A DNA stretch of 64,000 nucleotides. It comes from Bicyclus anynana (Eukaryota > Arthropoda > Insecta > Lepidoptera > Nymphalidae). Below are positions 46,786 through 57,776 of this stretch, piece by piece. The notes beneath the pieces are model-generated. The model was not told where the DNA came from. It worked only from the letters and a program-made list of their open reading frames with translations, and made no database searches. Position numbers and translations under genes: made by a program. The stretch covers positions 186,001 to 250,000 of the forward strand of contig NC_069101.1 in the NCBI RefSeq assembly GCF_947172395.1. Reading direction: 5' to 3'. The stretch's first letter is position 1. The number at the start of each line of letters is the position of its first letter.

Positions 46786-47524
46786 AATGTAATTATACTC
46801 GTACATTCTGTAAAGCAGCGCTCACACCAAAGTCAAGTAAATAGCGGATTATACATTCAAAGGCAGTCAATATCTGCCATTAAAAAGCGGACGAAGTGAC
46901 TCCTCAGCAACAAGTAGGCTCCGGCTCCGGCGGCGCCTCTTTTGATGCCAATCAGCAATTCAAACCCGCTCGCCGCTCGCCGCTGCCCACCCCCGCTTTG
47001 CCATTCTAATTTAACGGAAATATTAATGGAAAATAATGGATATGACACGTTGTAATGAAAGATTCTACTTAATGTGAAAATTATCTGTATACCTATATGG
47101 TTCAACATTCATTTGAATGTCTGAAAAATTGTTACGTAAGATTTTTATGTTTTATATTCTCATGTTAATTTACCATTAGGTACGGGATCACGTTATACCA
47201 ATGTGGGTGGGTTAATTTTTGTATTCTGAGGGTTAATTTAATGAATACATTTTTTTAATAAATGATCACTCTTCGCGTCTAGTGAAAGCGCTAAAGCTAT
47301 ATTTCACGAAAACCACAACTTGTGACTACATATTTTAAATGCTGGTATAAGACTAGAGAAGCTTCAAGAAAAGGTTTTTAGATTGAATATTGTCGAATAG
47401 GTTTGCATGTTATTGCCTCACATTATTTAAAAAAATACCAAATAGATATCATGGATTTTCCCAAAGTAACAAGTAATTGATCAGTAGACTCCTTTTAAGA
47501 TGGCTCTTTCTTAAATATCATAAA
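46786..47524. other. intergenic, no gene seen
   Basis: A GC-rich CGCTCGCCGC tract lies at about 46918-46995. The rest is AT-rich. Confidence 0.45.
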
Positions 47525-47884
47525 CTAGGGGACGCCCGCGACTTCGTCCGTCCTTAGGCCTCTTTAATCAAGCCCTTACAGTAGTATCACTGTAAAAATG
47601 GAGTAACTTCTCCCGTTTTCCCAACATTTCCCTTTACTGCTCTACTCCTATTGATCGTAGCGTTATGAAAAGTATACTATGACTTGCCTAGGAGTATGAA
47701 GAATAACTGTACCAAGTGTACCGAGCAGTTTTTGTTTCTATTATGAACATACAGACAGATAGACAGACTTTTTGGCATCAGTATCGATCACTAATCACCC
47801 TGTGATAGTTATTTTGGAAATATACTCGTACTATATATTTCATGTACAGAATTGACCTTTGTATAGATTTATTATAAGTATAGA
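47525..47884 (-). mobile_element. non-autonomous Helitron, CTAG family 1 variant
   Basis: It starts at CTAGGGGACGCCCGCGAC and ends ATAAGTATAGA, so both termini fit a minus-strand Helitron. The interior differs from family 1 (CAGATAGACAGAC, TATTTTGGAAATATACTCG), suggesting a separate subfamily or captured filler. Confidence 0.7.
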
Positions 47885-48659
47885 TGAAATCTCAGCGAAC
47901 AAAAAAAAAACAACGGAAGTAAAAATATATAAGAATTAGTCCAGCGCGTGGCAACAGGGTAAAGAGTAAAGACACCTCGGGGCCCACATCCCACACCCCA
48001 TATTCCGGGGGCACATTAAAATTCATTTTTACCGAATGTCACATTATCCCGTAATTCCTGCGGGCCCACCTCACATGGGCAGGCCAGTGACACGGGACGG
48101 GATGTTATAATATTGTGTTATATTGCGATATGTGATGTTATATATACCACATAACCCGGGGATAATCTCCAGCCACAATATTTAAAAAGGGATTTTTGTA
48201 TGTATATTATAGCAGGGAGAGTTTGCTCTGGGGCCGGTAGTACCTACTCGTATTATCGCTTGTGTTTACTCTTACATTATTAAGGTTGACGCTGCGGTGT
48301 GGCAAACATTCAGTGTTGTTTCGTACTCAGTGTCACACGGGTTCAATGTGGCACGCATTCATATAATTATTTGTATTGTAATATATTCGTTACTTAAAAC
48401 GAGAAAATATTCGCTGTAGGTTTAAATTCTATTTGTTCTTGTAATAAATTGGACCCAGATACAAAACATTTATTTACACTGCTCAATCTTCGTGTAGATA
48501 AATGGTCATGACGAGTCGGACTAAATTATGAATGTAGCGAATTATTGTACGTTTATGCAGCTATTTTGCAAAAATACATTTTTCTACATGCCCATGTTCA
48601 TATTATTGACTTATGGACAAATATTTTGTTTTTCAATTTTAGTCATCGGCTGTTAATGA
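47885..48659. other. intergenic, no gene seen
   Basis: A GC-richer segment (about 47940-48140) includes GGGGCCCACATCC and CCCGGGG words. There is no frame. Confidence 0.45.
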
Positions 48660-48685
48660 TGACCATGAATCATCATCATCATCAC

Positions 48686-48863
48686 GGTTTTAGAGTCACG
48701 CTGACTGGACGCTGACCGTCGGCGCTGACAGCTCAGCGCATAGCGCTCCGACTACCGCACGCGCTGATAGCTGCTACGCGTTATTCTGAACGCTCCCTAG
48801 GAGCTCACACTTTTGGTCTGTCAGCGCTGACGATCAGCGTCTTGTCAGCGTGACTCTGAAACC
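48686..48863. mobile_element. foldback MITE with ~45-bp terminal inverted repeats
   Basis: The left arm starts GGTTTTAGAGTCACGCTGAC and the right arm, reverse-complemented, starts GGTTTCAGAGTCACGCTGAC. Similarity runs about 45 bases with few mismatches, ending in GCGCTGACAG. The element lies between the ATC-repeat tail (48670-48684) and the body of an RTE fragment, so it inserted into that fragment. The superfamily is undetermined. Confidence 0.8.
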
Positions 48864-48867
48864 AGCC

Positions 48868-49040
48868 TTACAGCCGATGGACGTTTACTGCTGGACATAG
48901 GCCTTTTGCATGGACTTCCAAACTCAACGGTCTCGAGCCGCCAGCATCCAGCGGCTCCGTACAACCCGCTTGATGCCTTCGATCCATCTAGTGGGGATCG
49001 ACCAACACTACGCTTTCTGGTGCGGGGTCGCCATTCCTTA
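48868..49040 (-). mobile_element. RTE-type LINE 3' end, interrupted by a MITE
   Basis: The sequence matches the 40604 fragment: ACTGCTGGACATAGGCC, GGTCTCGAGCCGCCAGC, CTAGTGGGGATCGACCAAC, GGGGTCGCCATTCC. Its (ATC)n tail lies at about 48670-48684, beyond the foldback insertion. Confidence 0.78.
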
Positions 49041-49787
49041 TTTGGTCAAGGATTATCTACTTATTATTTTTAACTGATTTATACCTTATTGGTACACCAA
49101 GCCATAAGAAAAAACAAAATATAATAAGACGGAGAAAAGTATAGCACAGAAATAGGATAGGCAAAAGGCTTAACTTATCGCTACGTAGTGATTTTTTCCA
49201 GGGAACCTTGGGTTTAGGAAAATGCAAAAACACGGCAATGCAGGTTGCAGGTTGTATAAATAAAATACATACATTCAAATAATTACACATTAATACATAA
49301 ACCAGATATTTTAATGTTGAAAATTCTTCTCAAAATATTAAATCCTAACAAGTTATAAGACAAAAATATCAAATGCTCCAGCTCTATTTCAAGTAAGTAA
49401 ACATTTAAATTAATCTCATTTAGTTTGATCCCTAACATCAACCCCTACAAGCTAACCCCGTCTGGATCGTCTGTCAAAGAGGATCAGCCTCTAGTAGCTA
49501 TCCGATGTCAGAAGCCCTGTGGCTCTCCAGTCTAGTGCCAACCGATAGCTGCTTATCTAGACATTTCTAATGTTTTATACGACACTAGCATACGCCTGCT
49601 ACATTGTCTGCGTTGCCTTATTTTTTAGATTAGAAATTATGTATTTTGAAATTTAATTGTAGAAAACTAAATATATGAATATGTCCATATACTATACAAT
49701 TGGTGGGAAATAGGTATGAAAAAATCTTATTACAAAATTCAACCTTTATAGTGTTACTACGTAACACACTTACAAATACTTCAGAGC
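49041..49787. other. intergenic, no gene seen
   Basis: AT-rich. A weak Helitron-like CACTAGCATACGCCTGC is at about 49585. No gene. Confidence 0.45.
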
Positions 49788-49965
49788 CTCATTAACCCAA
49801 CGTTAAGAGTGGTCGGACTAATTGGTGGTTTGATACCCGCCCCGTTGGTCTATTGTCGTACCCACTACTAATACAATTATTACCGACTAGTTGAAGCCTG
49901 GTGGGGAATAGGAATATTTGTCATATTTAAAAAAAGATATGGCAAATATTCGTTTTAATAAAAAA
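49788..49965 (+). mobile_element. SINE family C copy
   Basis: GAGCCTCATTAACCCAACG, GTCGGACTAATTGG, a B-box-like GGTTTGATACCCGCC, TATTGTCGTACCCACTAC and GGAATAGGAATATTTGTCAT follow the family order, ending in ATATGGCAAATATTCG. Confidence 0.7.
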
Positions 49966-50516
49966 CATACATGCATACCAATTTACACATGTATGATAAT
50001 ATTTGTAAGTTAGATATAAAATTTAGATACGATAAAAAGATACTCGTGTCAAGAAACTAAACATAGATTTTCACACAGTAACGGTACATATTTACACAAT
50101 ATATACAATTTAAATATATACAACACATCAACATTCATCAAAATTCAATCTCCGAATAGACTTCCCCGTGATAGCGTTTATTGAATTGGTAAATTGGAAA
50201 GATGGCACTCAAATAAATCTACAATGAATGCTGCAACTGCTGAAAGCCGTGGTTAGCATATTCCCATTAAAGATTAATCGGCTAAGTTGAACCCGGCGGA
50301 GTGGGGGGAGATCAGTGCGCTGGCGATAGCACTCAGTGCGGACGAATATTAATTATTTATTAGCACTGACCTCAGGGTTGAAGAGATCATTATATTCCAA
50401 AGAATTCATGCAATAAATAAATAGACAAGGTGTGCTATTGGAATATAAATCACCAGCTTAGGAATTTTGATATTTTTAATTAACTTCGATTATGCTGCAG
50501 CATGATAGCCCATGTT
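49966..50516. other. intergenic, no gene seen
   Basis: AT-rich single-copy-looking sequence. No frame. Confidence 0.45.
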
Positions 50517-50838
50517 AGCTATGATAGTACAGTGGATATGACCTCTGCCTCCGATTCCAGACGGTGTGGGTTCGAATTCTGTCCGGGGTATGCAGCTCCA
50601 ACTTTTCAGTTGTGTGCATTTTAAGAAATTAAATATCACGTGTCTCAAGCAGTGAAGGAAAACATCGTGAATCGTGATCGTGGAAACCTGCATACCAGAG
50701 AATTTTCTTAATGCTTTGCGTGTGTTAAGTCTGCCAATCCGCATTGGGCCAGCGTGGTGGACTATTGGCCTCATTTCTCTCATTCTGAGAGGAGTCTCGC
50801 GCTCAGCAGTGAGCTGAATATGAGTTGATAATGATGCT
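50517..50838 (+). mobile_element. SINE family A copy, plus orientation
   Basis: Head GATAGTACAGTGGATATG (box A) and GGGTTCGAATTC (box B), the GTGTGCATTTTAAGAAATTA middle, and the GAGGAGTCTCGCGCTCAGCA end leading into TTGATAATGATGCTGCTGC. No clear target duplication was found. Confidence 0.88.
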
Positions 50839-51089
50839 GCTGCATCAGCTTTGTCAGTCCTGTTGTTAGGCTACTTAACATCGGATCACAAGGTCGTGGG
50901 CTCCGAAATTATGAAGTATTGAGCTTTTATTACCGATAAATTCTTAGTAGTCATTTTCAACCGGTTAAAAAATTTGTGGTATTTCATCCCCATATCTCAG
51001 AAAGCATTTAGCATTGTTTAGTATCAGATCTTTCTGATCTTAGTTATCATAAACATCTGACACTAATCGCTACAAAAAATATTATCACC

Positions 51090-51222
51090 CGACCGATCAG
51101 CCCGCCAGTCTGTATTGAAGCAGCGTGGTGAATCTTAGCTCTATATGTCCTCTCTCCCATAAGCGCCCCTTCAGTTAGTTGTTGAGATATGATGACCATG
51201 ATGATGATGATGATGATGATAA
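51090..51222 (+). mobile_element. probable RTE-type tail with (ATG)n microsatellite
   Basis: GCCCGCCAGTCTGTATTGAAGC with GCGTGGTGAATC is a block also seen, altered, at 17930, 54180 and 62765. It leads to (ATG)n at about 51188-51221. The family assignment is tentative. Confidence 0.45.
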
Positions 51223-53054
51223 TACAGTAAAATCTAAACAGTGACCCAAATCCGTTGTTTGATTAGAAGATATAACCTACGCTACCTACCTACGCATGCT
51301 TCTTGCAATATGAAGTTCCATAATACAGAATCAAATGTTTCAAGTGACGTATACAACATTTTTAACTTGGGAAACGTGGCATGCAGTCGCATGATATTCG
51401 CGATAACTTTTTAAAGGCTTATAATAGTAAATTATGTTGAACATCTACATAATAGCTCAATAACGAAGTGATATCGAAGAGTTAGATGCCGCCGCCCCAT
51501 CGAATGGTAATGGGAGGATTCGATTTTGGCTACTTGCCACCCCATCAACTGAGATGTACGATTGAGAGTTTCACCGTCATTTCGCTCAGAGACCGAGTTA
51601 TCTCTATTATATTTTACAAGTTAGCGTGTCTTAAACTATGCAGTCGATCGAAGTTGATGACAAAGATGTATTATATATTATTTAAACTGTATATGTTTTT
51701 GTTTAACTGTAACTCAGACAAGTGCGATTGGCGTGTGAAACTGAAGAAGCCTTAGCAAATAACAAACATTTTATAAATTACCATTTCCTGTGTCACCATT
51801 CTCTGGAGCTTTCTCTGGGTTTGTTGTTACACGGACTTCTATGCCCCACGCTGTCTCCATCACTTTAAATATACAATTCTGTTGACGTACAGTTGGTCCC
51901 GTATGTCCCGTAATTTTTACTTATGTCCTACAAGAATACAAAGCTGAGTAATAATTAAAGCCAAAGAGTCGAACTTAAATCCTCGTGACCCGAAGTTACA
52001 CTGGCTGTCCACTGAACTAACGAGTTTACAAGAATAAACTTAATGATTTATATATAAATCCCCTACACTTTTTTAGCTGGATTCTTATCGGAGGTGACGT
52101 TCTAGAATATTTCATAAATCCGCATCACCTTAACACAATATTTTGAGCTAGTAATAAAGTTTTTAAGTGAATTTGTGAACACGGCAGCTCGACGGCAGCT
52201 AAAGGCTGATAAGGGGGACTCCCCCCCCCCCCCCCCACACACCGCGCCGAGCTCTTCAAGTTGAGCCATTACAGCGATCTAATCTTATCCTCATAGTCTG
52301 ATGTGATGGCGGTACGGTAATAAACGCTGGCTGGATAATTTGATAGGTTCTGTAGATATCTGAAAACTAGTTAGGTGTCCTTATACTTTTTTTTCCTCAA
52401 AATTATTCGTAAGCCTGACCAAGATAAAAAAAAATATATTAGCTTTCAAGCGCGACTTTGTCCACGTATTTGTCCGGTTAGGTTAGATGTAGATGTTATG
52501 TTAGGATTTCTGGAACAAAAGTTATGGTTAATTTAGATTGAAAAACATTACTATTGAAAATTGAAAATTAATTGATATTGTGTTCTGCCAAGCCCATCAT
52601 GAGAATTAGGTTTTTCAGACAGATTTTTTTGAGGTTATCTCAGAAATGGCTTAACAAGCTTGACATAGCATGGCCTTCATTCATATTGATCAGTACAATA
52701 GCACTTTGTTTATCGCTTTATAGCAAATTAATTTTTATCAGTGTGATACCACATTTTTCTTTTCACAGACTCCACACAATATCAAAGTGTAATATAGTAA
52801 GTAAAAATAATATTCACATTTACATAAATAATACAACAATCCTTAACTAACTAACACTCATAACTGCAGTAGTTGTCGTCCTGTTCCGAGTAGTTCTGTA
52901 ACTTTATCTCTCAACAGCACTCGAAAGAGTCCCGCACTAATGACTCAAGTTGAGATGAACTTGACGTCGGGCCGCCCTCCGCCCTCCGCCCTCCGCCATT
53001 AGCAGCGTGATTGCTATCATCCCACGTGATTGATTCGTGTTCATGATAGCCGCG
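51223..53054. other. intergenic, no gene seen
   Basis: It includes a run of 16 C at 52221-52236, a reversed tRNA-like scrap near 51965-52020, and a CCGCCCT repeat at 52972. Frames at 51486 and 52572 have no recognisable content. Confidence 0.45.
52972..52997 (+). repeat. CCGCCCT heptamer repeat
   Basis: Three and a half heptamer units in tandem. The same words occur near 7704 and, on the other strand, at 38262. Confidence 0.75.
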
Positions 53055-53360
53055 TGTACGTCGTTGTGTCTTGCCAGATTTAAGCAATGTTTTAAAAAAC
53101 ACTTACTAGTCGAGGACGTATACATTTACAAACTATTACACAATTGGAGGGACTTACGATTTAGATCAGCTTCCACTTACACACAGGTAGTAAAAGTAAA
53201 AGAAATTGTAATGATTTTAACTGTTGTAAATTAAAATAATATATGATTTTTTAAAAGAACAACTATTGAGTTTCTTCTCAGCATTACTTGCCTTTGGAAC
53301 TGGTGGTAGATCTTGTGCTTGTAAATTAAACCTACTTGAAATTAATGAATTTTGATTTTC
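53055..53360 (+). mobile_element. jockey/CR1-like LINE, 3' end with C-terminal remnant
   Basis: A frame reading LARFKQCFKKHLL, then DLDQLPL after degeneration, corresponds to the C-terminal part of the 40254 element. The 3' UTR shares ACTATTGAGTTTCTTCTCAG and GGTGGTAGATCTTG. It is shorter and more decayed than that copy. Confidence 0.7.
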
Positions 53361-53415
53361 TAATATTGTGCTCGATATGTACCTACACAATGCACATTTA
53401 TAACACACCACTGCC

Positions 53416-53454
53416 TGCAAAGTGTTACAGGTACATTATTTGTAACACTTTGCA
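53416..53454. repeat. 14-bp perfect hairpin
   Basis: TGCAAAGTGTTACA (53416-53429) pairs exactly with TGTAACACTTTGCA (53441-53454) around an 11-base loop. Beyond it CCTG and CAGG extend the stem across a small bulge. Confidence 0.8.
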
Positions 53455-53961
53455 AGCAGGTATATTATGTCCTAAATACTTAGTTTTATTACAAACTTCG
53501 CTAGCCATAAACATTCTCACAGTTTGATCTTTAGCAGTGTTTTCAAAGGGTTGATTGAAGCAAAATGACTGGAGTTAAAAAGAAAATACACTATACTGGG
53601 ATGCTTGAGGGTCTGGAACCTTGCCGTCTAAAGCCATCACGTCATAAGCTCCACATTTTATGATATAGTTATGGCAAATATGTTCTATACATACCTAATG
53701 TGTGATATCACGTGTGTGATTTGTATCGCAGCACTGCTATCGCTGTATCGCCAGTTCGCAATAAGCCAGCGTGTGTCACTGCACAGTGGCGGTGGCGGTA
53801 TTGTTGTGATAACAAACCGATCGCGCTTGCTGTCTCTGCTCATGGAACACAAACACAAACACGCGCCGACAAACGCAATCTGCCCGATAATGCGCCTCGG
53901 TCAACAGTGACGTAATACATAACTATAGGACATATGTCTGTGACTAGTTTACCTATATATT

Positions 53962-54019
53962 CTTTTATTTTCTCCATTAGGTATTTCGTGTATTAACACA
54001 AGAATGGAGAAAATAAAAG
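53962..54019. repeat. 17-bp perfect hairpin
   Basis: CTTTTATTTTCTCCATT (53962-53978) is the exact reverse complement of AATGGAGAAAATAAAAG (54003-54019), with a 24-base loop. Confidence 0.85.
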
Positions 54020-55599
54020 GAAATGTAGATTTAGTTACATTTATTCTCGTAGGTCAACAACGAAGGACAAGGACGAAGGATGGAAAAACAGCTTGGGTGA
54101 AACCTTCGCCAGTAGTGTATCCAGAATGCCAAAATCATGACAATCAGCCTAATAATATTACCTGCTAGATGGACAGTGGAATTAAAGCGTAAAGCCACCA
54201 CGCTGCTACAACGCGGGTTGGTGAGTTTAGAGCAATAACAATTGACAGTGTAACGATCATTATCATATTGTGGTAACGGCCGAGAGCAATGGTGTAATGC
54301 TCTCCGAGGTACAGGTTGTAACAACACCAACTTTCAACTCCGAGCTGCCTGCTGAAAAATTCTTGAAAGAAAGAGAAGTTCAATAGTCATAACCAGACCC
54401 AGTAGTCACACTCGCTCTGTTTTAATAAAAACAGGCATAAACCAGCTGCAATAATGACCCTTTTACGGCGAGGTGAAAGGCTTTCTCTATCCCATATTCG
54501 GTTCAATTGTATTTTTCCACTTCGGATTTATTACGGAATACTTTTATCGTCCAAAAACAATGGCGCGCTGGCCGTTAATCAAGAGAGTTTTAAACTAGAA
54601 CAATTATGTATATCGTTTTTGTTTGTTCCGCCGCGCGCCCGCGCCGCGCGCAAAGAATTGTAATGGTAATGTTATGCAAATGTTACGAGCGGTGAGATAT
54701 TAAACGTCAGAGATTAAAATAAAAAATACACACAGAAAGCTGTTATCATGTCAGTAGAACTCTGGCCAGTGTTTCTTCTTTTCGGCGAAATTAAACTATG
54801 GGCGATGATTTTTGATCTGGTGCGGTGCATCGGCCGTGACAAAGATGTAAGCATTCCGATGCAATGCTGCGTATAGATATTGTCAGAGGTGTGAATTTGT
54901 ATTTCTTCCAATTATACCCGCTTCAATCTTTGACTGAATCGTCACTTACCATCAGGTGAGATCGCAGGCAAGGGCAAACTTGTCATAGAATAAAATAAAA
55001 AAGACATTAATCTTCGATGATAAAAGGTTATACAAGCACCACCGCACAAATGGTAGGCGTCAAGACGTAGAGCTCTGAAGTCTCTCTGCGCGCACTTAAC
55101 GGCAACGACACTCTCTTCTAATATTCAGGTGACTATACACTTACAGTCTAGCGCTTGTTGGTGAGATTATTTACACGTATTCCAACTTTTTGCTTTGTTT
55201 TATTCTGTGGTTGAAAATGTTAAGCGTTCTACAGCGGCTGTTATGTCACTTTAGCGGCATGATACAGGGTGTATGAATTTTTTATGCGTTTTTAAGATTA
55301 ACGTACGCGAATATTTTATATAAAATTGAGAAGCATGTGAGCAGTAAAAGGGTAGTTTTGCCTCGCTTACCCGCGTTGCCAACTAAGCACAGACTTCCAC
55401 ATCGTAAGCACCGTACGTCAAACGGATTTTAGTATTCTTTGTTTAGAAATTTATACAAGTGCGTCCACTGATTTTTATCGTATGGATCACATCGAACAGA
55501 TTTTATCTACCGTAAAATTAAAAAAACCGTTTGATGCGATGCTTCGCAGATGTATAGTATTCCCTACGTACGATGCGGATCAGTAGATGCTTACCATTG
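54020..55599. other. intergenic, no gene seen
   Basis: A degenerate repeat at about 54180-54360 is shared with 62765. It has CCACCACGCTGC, GGTTGGTGAGTTTAGAGCAA and CGAGCTGCC blocks and is probably a LINE tail. A SINE B tail scrap lies at about 54930-55005. A GC-rich CGCGCGCCCGCGCC tract lies near 54632-54650. No coding frame can be supported. Confidence 0.5.
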
Positions 55600-55715
55600 A
55601 TGTGGATTTTCATCCTACTCCTAACAAGTTAGCCCACTTCTATCTTAGATTGCATCATCACTTACCATCAGGTGAGTTTGCAGTCAAGGGCTAACTTGTA
55701 AAGAATAAAAAAAAC
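55600..55715 (+). mobile_element. SINE family B, 3' part
   Basis: TTCATCCTACTCCTAACAAG, GATTGCATCATCACTTACCA and GGGCTAACTTGTAAAG then A-rich: the last third of family B, well conserved. Confidence 0.8.
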
Positions 55716-55764
55716 GTCATTTCGTTGAAAACACAATGTTAGATGTTAATTGATTATGAAACAC

Positions 55765-56108
55765 GGCTAAAACTCACGTGATATAAGGTCGGAGTATGCC
55801 CGACTAGTTTCGAACCTATACGGGGTCCTTGGTTATGAGCTGGTTCTTGTAACGCAGCACGATCCAAACTGCGAAGCGGCGGCGCGGCGCGCAGCTGCTC
55901 GCATCGCGCGCTGGGACTGAGTGGTGAGTGAAGGTTCCGTTACACTCTCCGAAGGTTCATTAATGTCGTCATTAGACTCGTCTTCTTTTAAGCAAAACGA
56001 ACTAACGCTATCTTGTTCCAAGTTTGTTATTTGTGACAATGAAAGAAATAGCGGATTCTGTCGGCAGCAGCAATGATCCTCCGACCTTATATCACGTGAA
56101 TTTTAGCC
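55765..56108. mobile_element. 344-bp TIR element with E-box in each terminal repeat
   Basis: The 29-base termini GGCTAAAA(C/T)TCACGTGATA... (55765-55793, and inverted at 56080-56108) differ at one position. Each carries the palindromic E-box CACGTG. The interior is GC-rich (about 55870-55910) and holds a 68-codon minus-strand frame (56039-55833) ending FGSCCVTRTSS, without known domain. It is a non-autonomous DNA transposon or cassette. No clear target duplication. Confidence 0.8.
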
Positions 56109-57459
56109 AAATCAATTAATATGAATAACACTGTCACGGTAGTTTAAATTCTAAAACAATGTTAGATGATTGCAAAAACGAAACTATAATAAATATCGAT
56201 GTTTAAATTATTTGAATAGTACACCGAGATACATAATAGCTCTGGGAGTCATTCTTATCGTCAAAACTTTTGACATTAGTATTACTCATCCAAACCTAGT
56301 GTTCTACGAGTATAGATGCCGAGGAAATGAAACAACCAGTTACAAATAACTATAATGTTTATTTATATGTAGGTATACAAAGGTAACTTGAGGGTAGTCG
56401 GTAGGGGGAGGGGGGGAGGGGTACATGCTAGCGATATAACTACAGATATGTAGGTATTATACAATAGGTAGGTATTAGATCAAGTCGACTCTATCATACA
56501 TAAGGATGAGTTTTATACAAATCGTTTTATGAACATCGCGACAAAATTGTTATTAAAATTATGTCACTGATTATTATTTTTATTAAATTATTCAAATTTC
56601 AAAGTCTTATAATCATAAATAAATATTAAGTAATTTAAAATTAATAAATAGTAACATAAAGTATTGTAGTAATTCTAAGGATAATAAGAATAAATATTTT
56701 ACAGCTTCTTTTTAAAAAAATCTATTAGTAGGCCTATTTAAATATATGAATTTAAGGTTTTTTTAAAGAAAGGTAAATATAAATTTATTGTACTTACTCG
56801 TACCTATTTTAGGTTGAAATTAATAGAACAGAAATACGATTTAAATATAAACTTTCAATCGTACTTCTTTTTAAATGGGAAATAAAAGCTTTATACTGTA
56901 CATGTCGGATGAAAGGCTTTAGGTCATTAATTACATTGCAAGTAATCGTTAGCGCCCATTCACACTCACCGCGCAGTCACAGCGAAACGAAACTGTGTTT
57001 TAGTTCTTTATTGAAGAGGAAACATTTTTACATTTCAATGCATCATTCGTTTCGTACGAACTACAAAGTTATGTGTTGGCTTTATACAGTTTGCCGCGGA
57101 CAAATGAATAGTTACGAGTTATAAACAGAAAACTATTGCTGAGTGAAATTTTGAATTTAATATTTTCTCACAGCAGACTTTATGCTAGAATTAAAAACTA
57201 AAAAAAATTTAAACAAAGTTTGATATCTAAACTAATGTTATAGAATTAGTTTAAATACTTTAGGGTTATGATTCGAGTTCATCTTGGATTGTTTGTTTCG
57301 ATTTAATTAATAAACAACCGAATTTAAAAATTGTTTGACCATTATAAAACTACATCTTCTCCAAGTAACATAGGTTATATTGTATTCGAGTAATTTCACG
57401 AGAACGGAAATTACGTTCGTAAAACAGCGGAGCGTCGACTATTATAGATAAAGTGTATA
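56109..57459. other. intergenic, no gene seen
   Basis: Very AT-rich from 56500 to 56900. A G-rich GGGGGAGGGGGGAGGGG tract lies at about 56404-56420. No supportable frame. Confidence 0.5.
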
Positions 57460-57776
57460 GACGAACTTGGCGCAGTGGAATGCGCGGTGGACTTACAAGA
57501 CGGAGGTCCTGGGTTCGATCCCCGGCTATCCTATTAAGATTTTCTTAATTGGTCCAGGTCCGGTTGGTGGGAGGTTTTGGCCGTGGCTAGTTACCACCCT
57601 ACAAAGCAAAGACGTAACGCCAAGCGATTTGGCGTTCCAGTACGATGTTGAATAGAAGCCGAAAGGGTTGTGAATTTTCATCCTCCGCCTAACAAGTTAG
57701 CCCGCTTCCATTTAAGATTGCATCATAACTTACCATCACATGACATTGTAGTCACGGGCTAAAGTAAAAAAAAGGT
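57460..57776 (+). mobile_element. SINE family B, full copy
   Basis: The tRNA-like head has box A TGGCGCAGTGG and box B GGGTTCGATCCCC, both perfect or nearly so. The GGTCCAGGTCCGGTTGGTGG and GGCCGTGGCTAGTTACCACC blocks follow, then the shared CAACAAG...ACCATC tail and an A-rich end AAAGTAAAAAAAAGG. It is the reference copy for the family in this window. Confidence 0.9.

Noticed and set aside
50490..50783. 97-codon minus-strand frame
   Set aside because: Again the antisense of SINE A.
57467..57655. tRNA-like sequence considered as a tRNA gene
   Set aside because: The A and B boxes are good, but the cloverleaf is incomplete and is followed by the SINE B body. It is a SINE head, not a functional tRNA.
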